From VAZQ01 sp963785745 (GTDB lineage Bacteria; Pseudomonadota; Alphaproteobacteria; Rhizobiales; Xanthobacteraceae): a stretch of DNA of 64,000 bases. Location: contig CAWAWR010000022.1 of the NCBI GenBank assembly GCA_963785745.1, positions 1-64,000 on the forward strand, written 5' to 3'. Each line of letters begins with the position of its first letter. Position 1 is the first letter of the stretch. A program made the position numbers and the translations under genes. The notes beneath the pieces are model-generated. The model ran no database searches, was not told the DNA's origin, and saw nothing but the letters and a program-made list of their open reading frames with translations. Positions 6,859 through 14,581 of the stretch are shown here, piece by piece.

Positions 6859-8391
6859 ATGGCACTCCAGCGCGAAACGGCATTGCGGATCAGGCAGGAG
6901 CTGCGCGGCATCCTGCTCGCGTTGCTGATGGTCGCCGCGACCACGGTCGTCGCCTATGCGTTGATCCGTTATCTCAACGTGCGCCGCGGCTCGGTCATCT
7001 ACCTGCTGCCGGTGATGCTGGCCGGCTGGCACCTCGGCCTCATCCCGGCCCTCGTTGCCGCCGTCGCCGGCGTGCTGTGGTCCGGCTATTTTTTCTATTC
7101 GTTCCTCTATGGCTACTTCCTGGCCCAGCCGGCCGAAATCCTGAATCTCGTGCTGTTCATGGTGGTCGGCGTGGTGACGAGCCATCTCGCCAACCACGCC
7201 AAGCAGCAGACCGAACTGGCGCGCAAGCGCGAGAACGAGATGAGCGATCTCTACGCGTTCTCGCGGCGGCTCGCGGCGGCGCCCTCGGCGGCCGAGATCT
7301 ATCTCGCGATCGAGGAGTATGTCGCCAACCTCGTGCGCCGCAATGTCGTGCTGTACGAAGCCAGCAACAACGACGGTCACCCGGACAACGCGGCCGTGCC
7401 GGACGAGATGCGCGCGACCGTCACCGAAATTCAACGCGGATCGATTCCGGCGACCACGATCGAAGACAACCAGGGCAACACCTGGTTCATGCGCCGCGTC
7501 TCGCCGCGCACGCCCGATTTCGGCGTGATCGCGATCGACCTCGGAAAAGCGCCGAAGAACATGGTGGCCGAGACCCGCCAGCGGCTCGACGAAGCGTTGT
7601 CGGACGCCGCCGCCACGCTGGAGCGCCTCGACGTCGCGCGCACGCTCAACGAAGCCAAGATGCGTTCGGAAACCGAGCTGCTGCGTGAAGCGCTGATCGG
7701 TTCGGTGTCGCACGAGCTGCGAACGCCGCTCGCCTCGATCCTCGGCGCCGCCACCGTGCTCACGCAATCCCCCGCGATCGCCAGCGATGAGCGCCTGAAA
7801 TCGTTGGCCTCCGTGGTGCACGACGAGGCGGAACGGCTCAACAACGACATCCAGAACCTGCTCGACGCCACGCGCATCACCCGCGGGCAGGTGAAACCCC
7901 GGATGGAATGGATCGAGCCGCAGGATATCGTCAATTCCGCGCTGGAACGGCGGCGGCGGCGGCTGTCCAGTCACAGCATTGCCGTGGCCATGGACTCGAA
8001 TCTGCCGTTGATCTATGTCGATCCCGTCTTGGTGGAGCAGGCGTTCGTCCAGGTCGTCGACAATGCGGCCAAGTATTCGCCCGCGGGTTCCACGATCGCC
8101 GTTGCCGCTAAGCGAAACGGCCATGACGTGACATTCGCGGTCAAAGACGCGGGCGCCGGTTTAACGGGTGACGAGCTTTCACATCTCGGTGAACGGTTCT
8201 TCCGCGGATTGCGCCATTCGGCTATCGCTTCGGGTTCCGGCCTCGGACTTTGGATCGCGAAGGCGTTCGTGGCCGCCAACGGCGGCCGCATTCACGCGGT
8301 AAGCCAGGGCGCCGATCAGGGAACCACCGTGTCGATCTTTCTCCCACTTGCCACTGACGCCCCGCAACCGGAGGCCTATCCCGATGAGTGA
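6859..8391 (+). CDS. KdpD-like sensor histidine kinase (DUF4118, GAF-like, HisKA, HATPase)
   Basis: About 510 residues from the ATG at 6859 (an in-frame ATG at 6799 exists). The N-terminus has the four closely packed helices of the KdpD-type DUF4118 sensor (about 15-110), then a coiled segment, a GAF-like region (about 130-235), the dimerisation helix with VSHELRTPLASI (phosphoacceptor His near 285) and an ATPase domain with DAGAG and SGLGLWIAK boxes. It lacks the N-terminal KdpD nucleotide-binding and Usp domains of full-length KdpD (about 900 residues). The gene overlaps the response regulator by eight bases. No kdpFABC genes are present in the window, so potassium control is not certain. 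Confidence 0.88.
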   Translation: MALQRETALRIRQELRGILLALLMVAATTVVAYALIRYLNVRRGSVIYLLPVMLAGWHLGLIPALVAAVAGVLWSGYFFYSFLYGYFLAQPAEILNLVLFMVVGVVTSHLANHAKQQTELARKRENEMSDLYAFSRRLAAAPSAAEIYLAIEEYVANLVRRNVVLYEASNNDGHPDNAAVPDEMRATVTEIQRGSIPATTIEDNQGNTWFMRRVSPRTPDFGVIAIDLGKAPKNMVAETRQRLDEALSDAAATLERLDVARTLNEAKMRSETELLREALIGSVSHELRTPLASILGAATVLTQSPAIASDERLKSLASVVHDEAERLNNDIQNLLDATRITRGQVKPRMEWIEPQDIVNSALERRRRRLSSHSIAVAMDSNLPLIYVDPVLVEQAFVQVVDNAAKYSPAGSTIAVAAKRNGHDVTFAVKDAGAGLTGDELSHLGERFFRGLRHSAIASGSGLGLWIAKAFVAANGGRIHAVSQGADQGTTVSIFLPLATDAPQPEAYPDE

Positions 8392-9100
8392 GCCAGCTCC
8401 CGTTGTCCTTGTCGTCGACGACGAGGTGCAGATCCGCCGCTTCCTGCGGGCCGGATTGGAACTCGACGGCTTCGTCGTGCAGGACGCCGAAACCGGCGCC
8501 GACGCCCTGAAATGGATCACGCTGAAGCAGCCCGACCTGATCATCCTCGACCTCGGCCTGCCGGACATGGACGGCGGCGATGTGCTCGAGCGTCTGCGGG
8601 CCTGGTCGACCGTCCCGACCATCGTGCTCTCGGTGCGCTCGAACGAGGCTGAAAAGGTGCGGCTGATTCAGGGCGGCGCCGACGACTACGTGGTCAAGCC
8701 GTTCGGCATGGCGGAGCTCTTGGCGCGGGCGCATGCCGCGATGCGGCGCCAGGTGCGCGCCGCGGCCGGCGAGCCGATGGTGAAGGCGGGTCCGCTGAAC
8801 ATCGATCTCGCCGCCCGCATCGTCACCTTGAACGGCCAGCGCGTGATGATGACGCCGAAGGAGTACAAGCTCCTGCAGATCCTGGCGCAGCACGCCGGCA
8901 ACGTCGTGACCCATCAATATCTGCTCAAGGAAGTGTGGGGCTCGCCGCACATGCACGACACCCACTACCTGCGGATCTTCGTGCGCAAGCTGCGCCAGAA
9001 GATCGAAGAGGATCCGACCCAGCCGCGCATTCTCCTGACCGAACTCGGCATCGGATACCGGCTGGCGATACCGGAATCCAGCAAGCCGACGATGCAGTAA
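8384..9100 (+). CDS. KdpE-like OmpR-family response regulator
   Basis: A 238-residue regulator. The receiver domain has acidic residues DDE at 12-14, the phosphorylation aspartate in IILDLGLPDMDG (D56), a conserved Ser/Thr position in VLSVRS and the lysine in DYVVKPFG. The C-terminal winged-helix domain (about 135-235) ends with the typical RILLTELGIGYRL. The ATG at 8384 overlaps the kinase stop (ATGAGTGA), which fixes the start and shows a coupled two-component pair. Closest in layout to KdpE, but the target genes are unknown here. Confidence 0.9.
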   Translation: MSEPAPVVLVVDDEVQIRRFLRAGLELDGFVVQDAETGADALKWITLKQPDLIILDLGLPDMDGGDVLERLRAWSTVPTIVLSVRSNEAEKVRLIQGGADDYVVKPFGMAELLARAHAAMRRQVRAAAGEPMVKAGPLNIDLAARIVTLNGQRVMMTPKEYKLLQILAQHAGNVVTHQYLLKEVWGSPHMHDTHYLRIFVRKLRQKIEEDPTQPRILLTELGIGYRLAIPESSKPTMQ

Positions 9101-9117
9101 CGCGGCATCCTCTTCCG

Positions 9118-9184
9118 TTCGTCCCCGCGAAAGCGGGGACCCAGCGCAAGAAGATTCTGGATTCCCGCTTGCGCGGGAATGAGC
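9118..9184. repeat. Dispersed palindromic repeat (GC-rich REP-like)
   Basis: Two short inverted repeats, GTCCCCGCGAAAGCGGGGAC and TTCCCGCTTGCGCGGGAA, joined by a spacer. Related in design to the longer elements at 33316-33403, 59771-59804 and 63199-63285. Lies between convergent genes and may act as a transcription terminator. Confidence 0.6.
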
Positions 9185-9205
9185 GGAGGATAGAGCCGTC
9201 CTCAA

Positions 9206-9769
9206 CTACGCTCGCAGCGCCGCGCGGAAGTTGTCCCGCTTCTTCGGATCGTCCAGAGTCCGGTAATTGAACTCCGGCGAGAGCGCGCCCTTCTCGATGT
9301 GCAGCACCGCGAAGATCGGGCCGTCCTGCTTGAGCAAGGCCGGCAGTGCCGCCTCGAATTCATCGAGTCCGGCGAAATCCAGGGAGTGCGCGTAGCCGGC
9401 CGCCTGCGCGAGGCCGGAGAAGTCGACATCCTGCTGCGGGATCTGGTGCCCGCCATTCGCTTCATAGGTGCCGTTGCGGCACAGGAAGTGCACGAGGTTC
9501 TTCGGCGCCGCGGCGCCGATGGTCACCAGCGTGCCGAGGTTCATCAGCAGGCTGCCGTCGCCGTCGAGCACGATCACCCGCCGGTCGGGATTGCCCAACG
9601 CAAAGCCGAGCGCGCAGGACGAGCCGAGCCCCATGGCGCCGAACGAATAATAGTTCAGCGCGCGCGGCGCGATCTCCAGCCAGTCGAAGGCCGACGAATA
9701 GACCGGCAGCACGATCTCATCGCCGAGCTGCCGCGCAAGCACCCGGAAGCATTCGTCGCGCTTCATCAT
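9206..9769 (-). CDS. ThDP-dependent decarboxylase beta subunit, second copy (ComE-like)
   Basis: A 187-residue C-terminal ThDP-binding (PP) domain as in the beta subunit of sulfopyruvate/phosphonopyruvate decarboxylases. It has ALNYYSFGAMGLGSS, the ThDP motif VLDGDGSLLMNLG and, about 25 residues on, FLCRNGTYEANGGH supplying the asparagine for magnesium. It overlaps the preceding beta gene by four bases (ATGA). The two beta proteins are clear paralogues with matching length and motifs but different C-termini. The alpha subunit two genes upstream supplies the other half of the active site; substrate (sulfopyruvate, phosphonopyruvate or another 2-oxoacid) cannot be fixed from sequence. Confidence 0.85.
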   Translation of the reverse strand: MMKRDECFRVLARQLGDEIVLPVYSSAFDWLEIAPRALNYYSFGAMGLGSSCALGFALGNPDRRVIVLDGDGSLLMNLGTLVTIGAAAPKNLVHFLCRNGTYEANGGHQIPQQDVDFSGLAQAAGYAHSLDFAGLDEFEAALPALLKQDGPIFAVLHIEKGALSPEFNYRTLDDPKKRDNFRAALRA

Positions 9770-10329
9770 GGTTGCTGGAGCGCCGCCTTGAGCGCCACCC
9801 GCCGCGACGCCTTGTAGAGGTCGTCGTATTTGTAGACGAGCGGACGGTTCTTCTTCACGTGCAGGGTCGCAAACACCGGCCCCTCCTGCGAGAGGACATG
9901 CCCGACCTGCTGTTCGAATGACTTCAATTCCGAGAAGTCGTGCACCTGCGCATAGCCGGCCGAGCGCGCCAGCCCCGCGAAATCGACCTTGGGATTCGGC
10001 AGCGGATGCCCGCCGTTCGCCTCGTAGCATTCGTTGTGACAGACGAAGTGCACGAGGTTCTTCGGCGCGGCGGCCGCAATCGAAACCAGACTGCCGAGAT
10101 TCATCAGCAGGCTGCCGTCGCCGTCGAGCACGACGACGCGCCGATCCGGCCGCCCGAGCGCAAGCCCGAGCGCATGCGAGGAGCCGAGCCCCATGGCGCC
10201 GATCGAGAAGTAGTTGAGCACGCGCGGATTGAGGTCGTTCCACTCGAGCGCGCCGCTGTAGGAGGCGACCACCACCTCTTCGGTGATGTGGCGCTTGAGA
10301 ATCTCGAAGCATTCGTCGCGGTTCATCAT
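9766..10329 (-). CDS. ThDP-dependent decarboxylase beta subunit, first copy (ComE-like)
   Basis: A 187-residue PP-domain protein parallel to the next gene: VLNYFSIGAMGLGSSHALG, VLDGDGSLLMNLG, and FVCHNECYEANGGH. Its start overlaps the alpha-subunit stop by four bases and its stop overlaps the second beta gene by four bases, so all three are one tightly coupled operon. One alpha with two beta genes is not the usual ComDE layout; two alternative heterodimers or a mixed complex would be possible. Length is normal for a split ThDP enzyme beta subunit. Confidence 0.85.
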   Translation of the reverse strand: MMNRDECFEILKRHITEEVVVASYSGALEWNDLNPRVLNYFSIGAMGLGSSHALGLALGRPDRRVVVLDGDGSLLMNLGSLVSIAAAAPKNLVHFVCHNECYEANGGHPLPNPKVDFAGLARSAGYAQVHDFSELKSFEQQVGHVLSQEGPVFATLHVKKNRPLVYKYDDLYKASRRVALKAALQQP

Positions 10330-10865
10330 GACGGCCTCCGTCCGACCAGCAGCGCGACCGGCGACGACTCCGCATAGGCCTTGTCGATCGCGGGCTTGAT
10401 CTTGGCCACGTCGGCGTCCTGACTGAGGAAGTGATGCGGGATGCCCATCGCGTCGCAGATCGGCTCGATGATGCGCACGCCGTAGCGCCCGGAGTCGGCC
10501 GGCAGCCGCTCCGGCTCGTGGCCGAGCAGGCCGACCATCATGACGATCGGCTGCTTGTACTCGACCGCCACCGCGCGGATGGCGTTGAGCGAGTCGAGGA
10601 AGCCCGTGTACTGGATCAGGATCAGCGCGCGCTTGTCGCTATAGCTGAGCCCGGAGGCGATGCCGACGCATTCGTCTTCCTTGCACACGCGCACAAGCTT
10701 GAGCTCCTTGTCCGCCGCGATCGGAAACAGCAGCCCCTTGCTGGTGACGATATCGGGAACGGCGAGAATGAACTCGACGCCGCTTTGCTTGACGGCCGCG
10801 ATGATTTTCGCGCCGGTCAACGTGACCTGCGTACTGTCGGCCTTTGTTGTTGTCGCTGTATCCAT
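10326..10865 (-). CDS. ThDP-dependent decarboxylase alpha subunit (ComD-like)
   Basis: A 179-residue PYR domain: VEFILAVPDIVTSKGLL near the N-terminus and VCKEDECVGIASGLSY, whose glutamate activates ThDP, followed by LIQYTGFLDSLNAIRAVA. This matches alpha subunits of sulfopyruvate and phosphonopyruvate decarboxylases. First gene of a three-gene operon with two beta subunits downstream, with ATGA overlap. No sulfolactate, cysteate or phosphonate genes are adjacent, so the physiological 2-oxoacid is open. A Shine-Dalgarno-like GGGAGG stands upstream. Confidence 0.85.
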   Translation of the reverse strand: MDTATTTKADSTQVTLTGAKIIAAVKQSGVEFILAVPDIVTSKGLLFPIAADKELKLVRVCKEDECVGIASGLSYSDKRALILIQYTGFLDSLNAIRAVAVEYKQPIVMMVGLLGHEPERLPADSGRYGVRIIEPICDAMGIPHHFLSQDADVAKIKPAIDKAYAESSPVALLVGRRPS

Positions 10866-10899
10866 TCCGAAAACCTCCCAACGCGGCGCCGTTCGTTTG

Positions 10900-11465
10900 T
10901 CTTTGAGTGCCGGCGCTTAGCTAATGCGAAATCGAGGACGCCCGCAACTACCACCCTCGCTCTACGGCACTTCGTGCACGCGCCACCGTTCTCGCGAGGC
11001 GTGAGCCCTCCGAGGTTTGCATGCCCCCTCGGCAAGAATGAGGGAGCGGAGCGCCGACAGGCGCTCGGGTGCAGCGGCACCCGTCGGCGGGCCAGTGACG
11101 TAGGCCCGCAGGCGCATAGCGCGACAACCAGGGCGTTCACGCCCGTCTTCGACGGGCTATGGACGCGCGTAAACGCGCTGTCGCGAGGCGCGCCTCGCGT
11201 CGCATCGGCGACGCTCGCCTCTCGGCGCTCCACTGCGGCGATTGTTGGCTCCGGACCCGGACGCCTCCCGGGAGCTGCTTGCATCGGCAACGCGCAGGAC
11301 GCCGCATCCCGCCCTGCCCTTACGATGCCTCGCGAGAGTACCCCTCGGCGGACGGAACGCAGCGAAGGTGGCATCGAAATAGGGATCATCAAGTCAGACG
11401 CGGCTGCATCTGTTCATAGCCTGTCGATAGCGACGCGTGTCTTGGGCGCTGCGCACGGATGAAAT
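10900..11465. other. Gene-free, repeat-like GC-rich segment
   Basis: No credible gene. Long frames on both strands have alanine/arginine-rich shadow composition. The segment contains several inverted repeats, among them CGGGTGCAGCGGCACCCG, and the block ACGCCCGTCTTCGACGGGCTATG at about 11139-11161, which recurs at about 58448-58470. That recurrence suggests a dispersed non-coding repeat. Confidence 0.5.
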
Positions 11466-11528
11466 GCAACAGGCGCAGTGCTTTCTGTTGCGGCATGACT
11501 ATGAACAGAAATCTTCGCGGTGTGGATA

Positions 11529-11600
11529 GCGGGCTGGTCAATAGCAGAACGGCAGCTTCCCAAGCTGCATACGAGGGTTCGATTCCCTTCGCCCGCTTCA
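11529..11600 (+). tRNA. tRNA-Gly(CCC)-like gene with degraded D-arm
   Basis: The 3' two-thirds match an alphaproteobacterial tRNA-Gly(CCC): anticodon arm GCAGC-TTCCCAA-GCTGC (anticodon 11559-11561), T-arm GAGGGTTCGATTCCCTT and acceptor strand GCCCGC pairing with GCGGGC at 11529. The D region is about two bases short, the D-stem is incomplete, and the conserved GG of the D-loop appears as AG. The 3' end reads TCA rather than CCA. It may be a pseudogene, an attachment-site scar, or a real tRNA affected by sequence errors. Confidence 0.6.
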
Positions 11601-11610
11601 GTTCTCTTTG

Positions 11611-11700
11611 GTAGGGCGGGTTAGTTAGTAGTTTAGCCGAAGGTAACGCGCCGTTTGACGTTCAAGAATGGCGGATTACGCTGACGCTAATCCGCCCTAC
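11611..11700. repeat. Inverted-repeat element
   Basis: Ends GTAGGGCGGGTTAG and CTAATCCGCCCTAC are near-perfect inverted repeats around a centre with a second AGCCGAAGG/GATTACGCTGACGC pairing. This resembles short palindromic elements common in Rhizobiales intergenic DNA. It lies directly downstream of the tRNA-Gly-like gene. Confidence 0.6.
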
Positions 11701-11739
11701 GCGCTTCGATGTCCCCTCGATATCACCTCTTGATCTCGC

Positions 11740-12081
11740 CTAGCACCGAGGCTGCGTACCAGTTCGAAACGCGAACACGCCGCTGCTATTGCAGCCCGAA
11801 CGCAGCGACGCGCAATTAGCAGCCGGGTAGCCTTGCGAGACGCATCGGCCGTACCACGCGGAGCAGCATTGGGCGCGACTCCCGGTATTCGAAGTCCCCT
11901 TCCCGGCGCAGTTCTTGGCCGAGCAGTTCGCCACGTTACAAGCGAGTATGCCGCCATCTTGGGCGCATGTGCCCGCCGGGCACCGCCCGCCCTTGGGGCA
12001 TTGTGCGCTCTGTGCAAATGCTAGAGACCCCACCATGACCACGATGCACGCGGCGCTGGCGAATATAAGCATATTCTTCAT
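11740..12081 (-). CDS. Small cysteine-rich secreted protein
   Basis: A 113-residue protein with a signal peptide (residues 1-23: MKNMLIFASAACIVVMVGSL then AFA-Q). The mature part of about 90 residues holds 12 cysteines, including one CC pair, spaced mainly every 5-10 residues, so up to six disulfides are possible. The N-terminal mature segment CPKGGRCPAGTCAQDGG recalls small disulfide-knot repeats. I do not recognise the family. Isolated gene between repeats; likely periplasmic or extracellular. The start is supported by the signal peptide and a purine-rich upstream region. Confidence 0.7.
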   Translation of the reverse strand: MKNMLIFASAACIVVMVGSLAFAQSAQCPKGGRCPAGTCAQDGGILACNVANCSAKNCAGKGTSNTGSRAQCCSAWYGRCVSQGYPAANCASLRSGCNSSGVFAFRTGTQPRC

Positions 12082-12142
12082 TGCAAAAACCCTCTGTTAG
12101 GTGTCGGGCGGTCAATCTCACGCGCACTAACATAGAGAGTTC

Positions 12143-12215
12143 GTAGCCCGGATTGAGCAAAGCGAAATCCGGGACCCCCCGCGGCTTAGCAAACCGACCC
12201 GGGTTTCGCCATAGC
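12143..12215. repeat. Imperfect palindromic repeat
   Basis: Contains CCCGGATT and AATCCGGG arms around GAGCAAAGCG, followed by a GGGTTTCGCC block. The pattern GTAGCCCGGATT...GAAATCCGGG is a typical short dispersed palindrome of Rhizobiales genomes. Confidence 0.5.
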
Positions 12216-12287
12216 GCGTCGAAGACGCGCGTTAAACGTGCTGTGGCTCAACCAGGCCACAGGCTCCTCACGAGGCGCTCGTGACTT

Positions 12288-13266
12288 CTACTCCATCTTG
12301 ATTCCCGCCCGGCGGATGACCTCGCCCCATTTCTCCCGCTCCGCCGCGGCGTGCGCGCCGAACTCCGCGGGCGTGCCGAGCGGCAGCGACGCGCCCTGCG
12401 CCAGGAATTTTTGGCGCGCGTCCGGCGACGCAAATGCTTTGCGGGCCTCGGCATTGACCCAGGCGATGGCCTGCGGCGGCGTCCCGGTCGGCGCAAACAG
12501 CCCGAACCAGGTGCCGCCCGCCATTTCCTTGAAGCCCGCCTCGATCATGGTCTCGACGTCCGGCAGCACGTCGACGCGCCGTTCCGACATCACCGCCAGC
12601 GCCCGCGACTTGCCGGCGATGAGCTGCGGCATCTGCAGCGTGACGCTGTCGAACATCACCTGCACATGGCCGGCGACGAGGTCCTGCACCGCGGGCGCGG
12701 CGCCGCGGTAGGGCACGTGCACCATGTCGATGCCGGCGATCATCTTGAATTGCTCGCGCGACCATGTGGCCGGAACTGCCGTTGCCCTGCGACGCGAAGC
12801 TGAGCTTCCCCGGGTTGGCCTTGGCGTGCGCGACCAGCTCCTTCACGGTCTTCACCGGCAGCGCGGGATTGACGACCAGCAGGTTCGGGAAGGTCGCGAG
12901 GTGAATGACCGGCACGAAGTCCTTGCCGGGATCGAAATTGATCTTGGCGAGATGCGGCAGGGTCGCGTTCGAGCCCTGGCCGCCGAGAAACAACGTGTAG
13001 CCATCGGCCGGCGAGCGTGCCGCCGCCTCGCCGCCGATCGCCCCTGCCCCACCCGGCCGGTTCTCGACCACGACGGTTTGCCCCGACGTCGCCGCCATCT
13101 GCTGCGCCACCGTGCGCGCCAAAATGTCGGCAAGCCCGCCGGCGGCGAGCGGCACGATGATCCGCACCGTCTTCGCCGGATAGTCCTGCGCGCGCGCGAC
13201 ATTGATCGAGACCGCCAGCATGCCGGCGAGCGCAACCGACAATCGCCAAAGCCTCACATGTGCCAT
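12288..13266 (-). pseudogene. TctC (Bug) family solute receptor, frameshifted
   Basis: A complete periplasmic receptor of the tripartite tricarboxylate transporter family in two frames. The first frame has a signal peptide ending in ARAQDYPAKT, then VRIIVPLAAGGLADILAR, VVENRPGGAGAIGG and FASQGNGSSGHM. After a one-base insertion near 12761 the second frame continues REQFKMIAGIDMVHVPYRGAAPAVQDLVAGHVQ (shown in parts at 12763-12660) to the stop at 12288. Restored length is about 326 residues, normal for TctC. No tctA or tctB is adjacent. The single clean indel suggests a sequence error rather than decay. Confidence 0.8.
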
Positions 13267-13292
13267 CGCTGATGTCCTTGTGTTCGACGCCG

Positions 13293-14282
13293 CTACTGCG
13301 ATCGCGCGATCCCCGCCAACTCCACCACCTTGCCCAGCCGCTCGATCTCGTTGCGCACGAATTTGAGCAGCTCCTCCGGCGGCGGGCTGTCGACCGCGAT
13401 GCGGCCGGTTTCCTCAAAATCTCTTCTCATCTCAGGCGTCGCGAGGATCGCCTTCAGCTCGCGGTGGAGCCGGTCGACGATCGGCTTCGGCGTGCCGGCG
13501 GGAGCGACGATCATTTGCCAGGATGAGAAGTCGAAACCCGGAACCCCCGCTTCCGCGATGGTCGGAATGGCGGCCATCGGGCCGAACCGCTTGGGCGACG
13601 AGATTCCGAGCGCACGTATCCGGCCGGTTCCCAGCAGCGGCAACACCGGCGTGGGCTGCGCGAACAGCGTCGGGATGTGACCGGCGACGAGATCGTTGAG
13701 CGCCGGCGCGTCACCGCGATAGGGAACGTGGATCAGTTTTGTGCCCGTCAGCGTCTTCAGCAGCTCCATGCTGATGTGCTGCGGCGAACCCGGCCCGGCC
13801 GTGCCGTAGGACGGCGGCTTCGGTTGCGCATTGACCCACTTGATCCACTCGCCCACGGTCTTGGCCGGCACATCGGAATGCACCAGCAACAGGAACGGCG
13901 CATCCGAGGTGTAGATGACCGGCGCGAAATGCCTGGCCGGATCGTAAGGCAGGCTCTTGTTCAGCGTCACATTGATGGCAAAGGCCGAGCTGGTGCCGAG
14001 CATGATGGTGTAGCCATCGGGCGCCGACTTCGCGACGTGGGCTGCGCCGATGACGGTTCCGGCGCCCGGCCGGTTCTCGATCACGAAGGGCGTGCCCATG
14101 CGCTCGGACAGTTTCTGCGCAAGCTGGCGGGCGAAGACGTCGAGGCCGCCGCCGGCGGGATACGGCACGACGAAGGTGACGGGGCGGTTCGGGTAGTTGC
14201 CGACGCTGTCCTGGGCGGCGGCAGACGCCGATGCCATCAGCAGCCCGGCCAGCGCCGCCCGCGCCCACACCTTAACGACCAT
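13293..14282 (-). CDS. TctC (Bug) family periplasmic solute receptor
   Basis: About 329 residues from the ATG at 14282, which has GGGAGGGA upstream and opens a clean signal peptide (VWARAALAGLLMASASAAAQ). The mature protein has TctC hallmarks: VTFVVPYPAGGGLDVFAR, VIENRPGAGTVIGAAHVA, PDGYTIMLGTSSA, HVPYRGDAPALNDLVAGH, and PTIAEAGVPGFDF. These receptors bind organic acids such as carboxylates for TctAB-type transporters, which are absent from the window. The gene lies just downstream of, and codirectional before, the frameshifted TctC gene, giving a tandem pair. Confidence 0.9.
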   Translation of the reverse strand: MVVKVWARAALAGLLMASASAAAQDSVGNYPNRPVTFVVPYPAGGGLDVFARQLAQKLSERMGTPFVIENRPGAGTVIGAAHVAKSAPDGYTIMLGTSSAFAINVTLNKSLPYDPARHFAPVIYTSDAPFLLLVHSDVPAKTVGEWIKWVNAQPKPPSYGTAGPGSPQHISMELLKTLTGTKLIHVPYRGDAPALNDLVAGHIPTLFAQPTPVLPLLGTGRIRALGISSPKRFGPMAAIPTIAEAGVPGFDFSSWQMIVAPAGTPKPIVDRLHRELKAILATPEMRRDFEETGRIAVDSPPPEELLKFVRNEIERLGKVVELAGIARSQ

Positions 14283-14581
14283 GACGTCCCTCCCGGCGGC
14301 CGCATCCACCGCCCTTTCCGCGAAGCCTAGCGGAACCCGGCCCGCGCGATAAGCGCACCAAAGGACGCAGAAAAGCCTCAGGTTTCGGCGTATTCCTTGA
14401 CTCGCGCGGGGCCTGACCATAGGTTCCGCGCGCTCTCGCAAGAGATGTGACGTTTAGAACCCGCCGACCGGTCCCAGAGGCCGGAGGCCCCCGCCCGACA
14501 GCGCGATGCGCCCTCGGGCGTCATTGGTGTTTGGAACACAACAGGTCGCCCGCAAGGACGACCGTTCTTGAGGACGAAAAC

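Noticed and set aside
6841..8124. Long minus-strand frame opposite the histidine kinase
   Set aside because: Same antisense effect; no recognisable domain and the plus-strand kinase is certain.
10431..11462. 343-codon plus-strand frame across the ThDP alpha gene and the repeat-like region
   Set aside because: First part is antisense to a certain gene and the rest lies in repeat-like DNA with unnatural composition.
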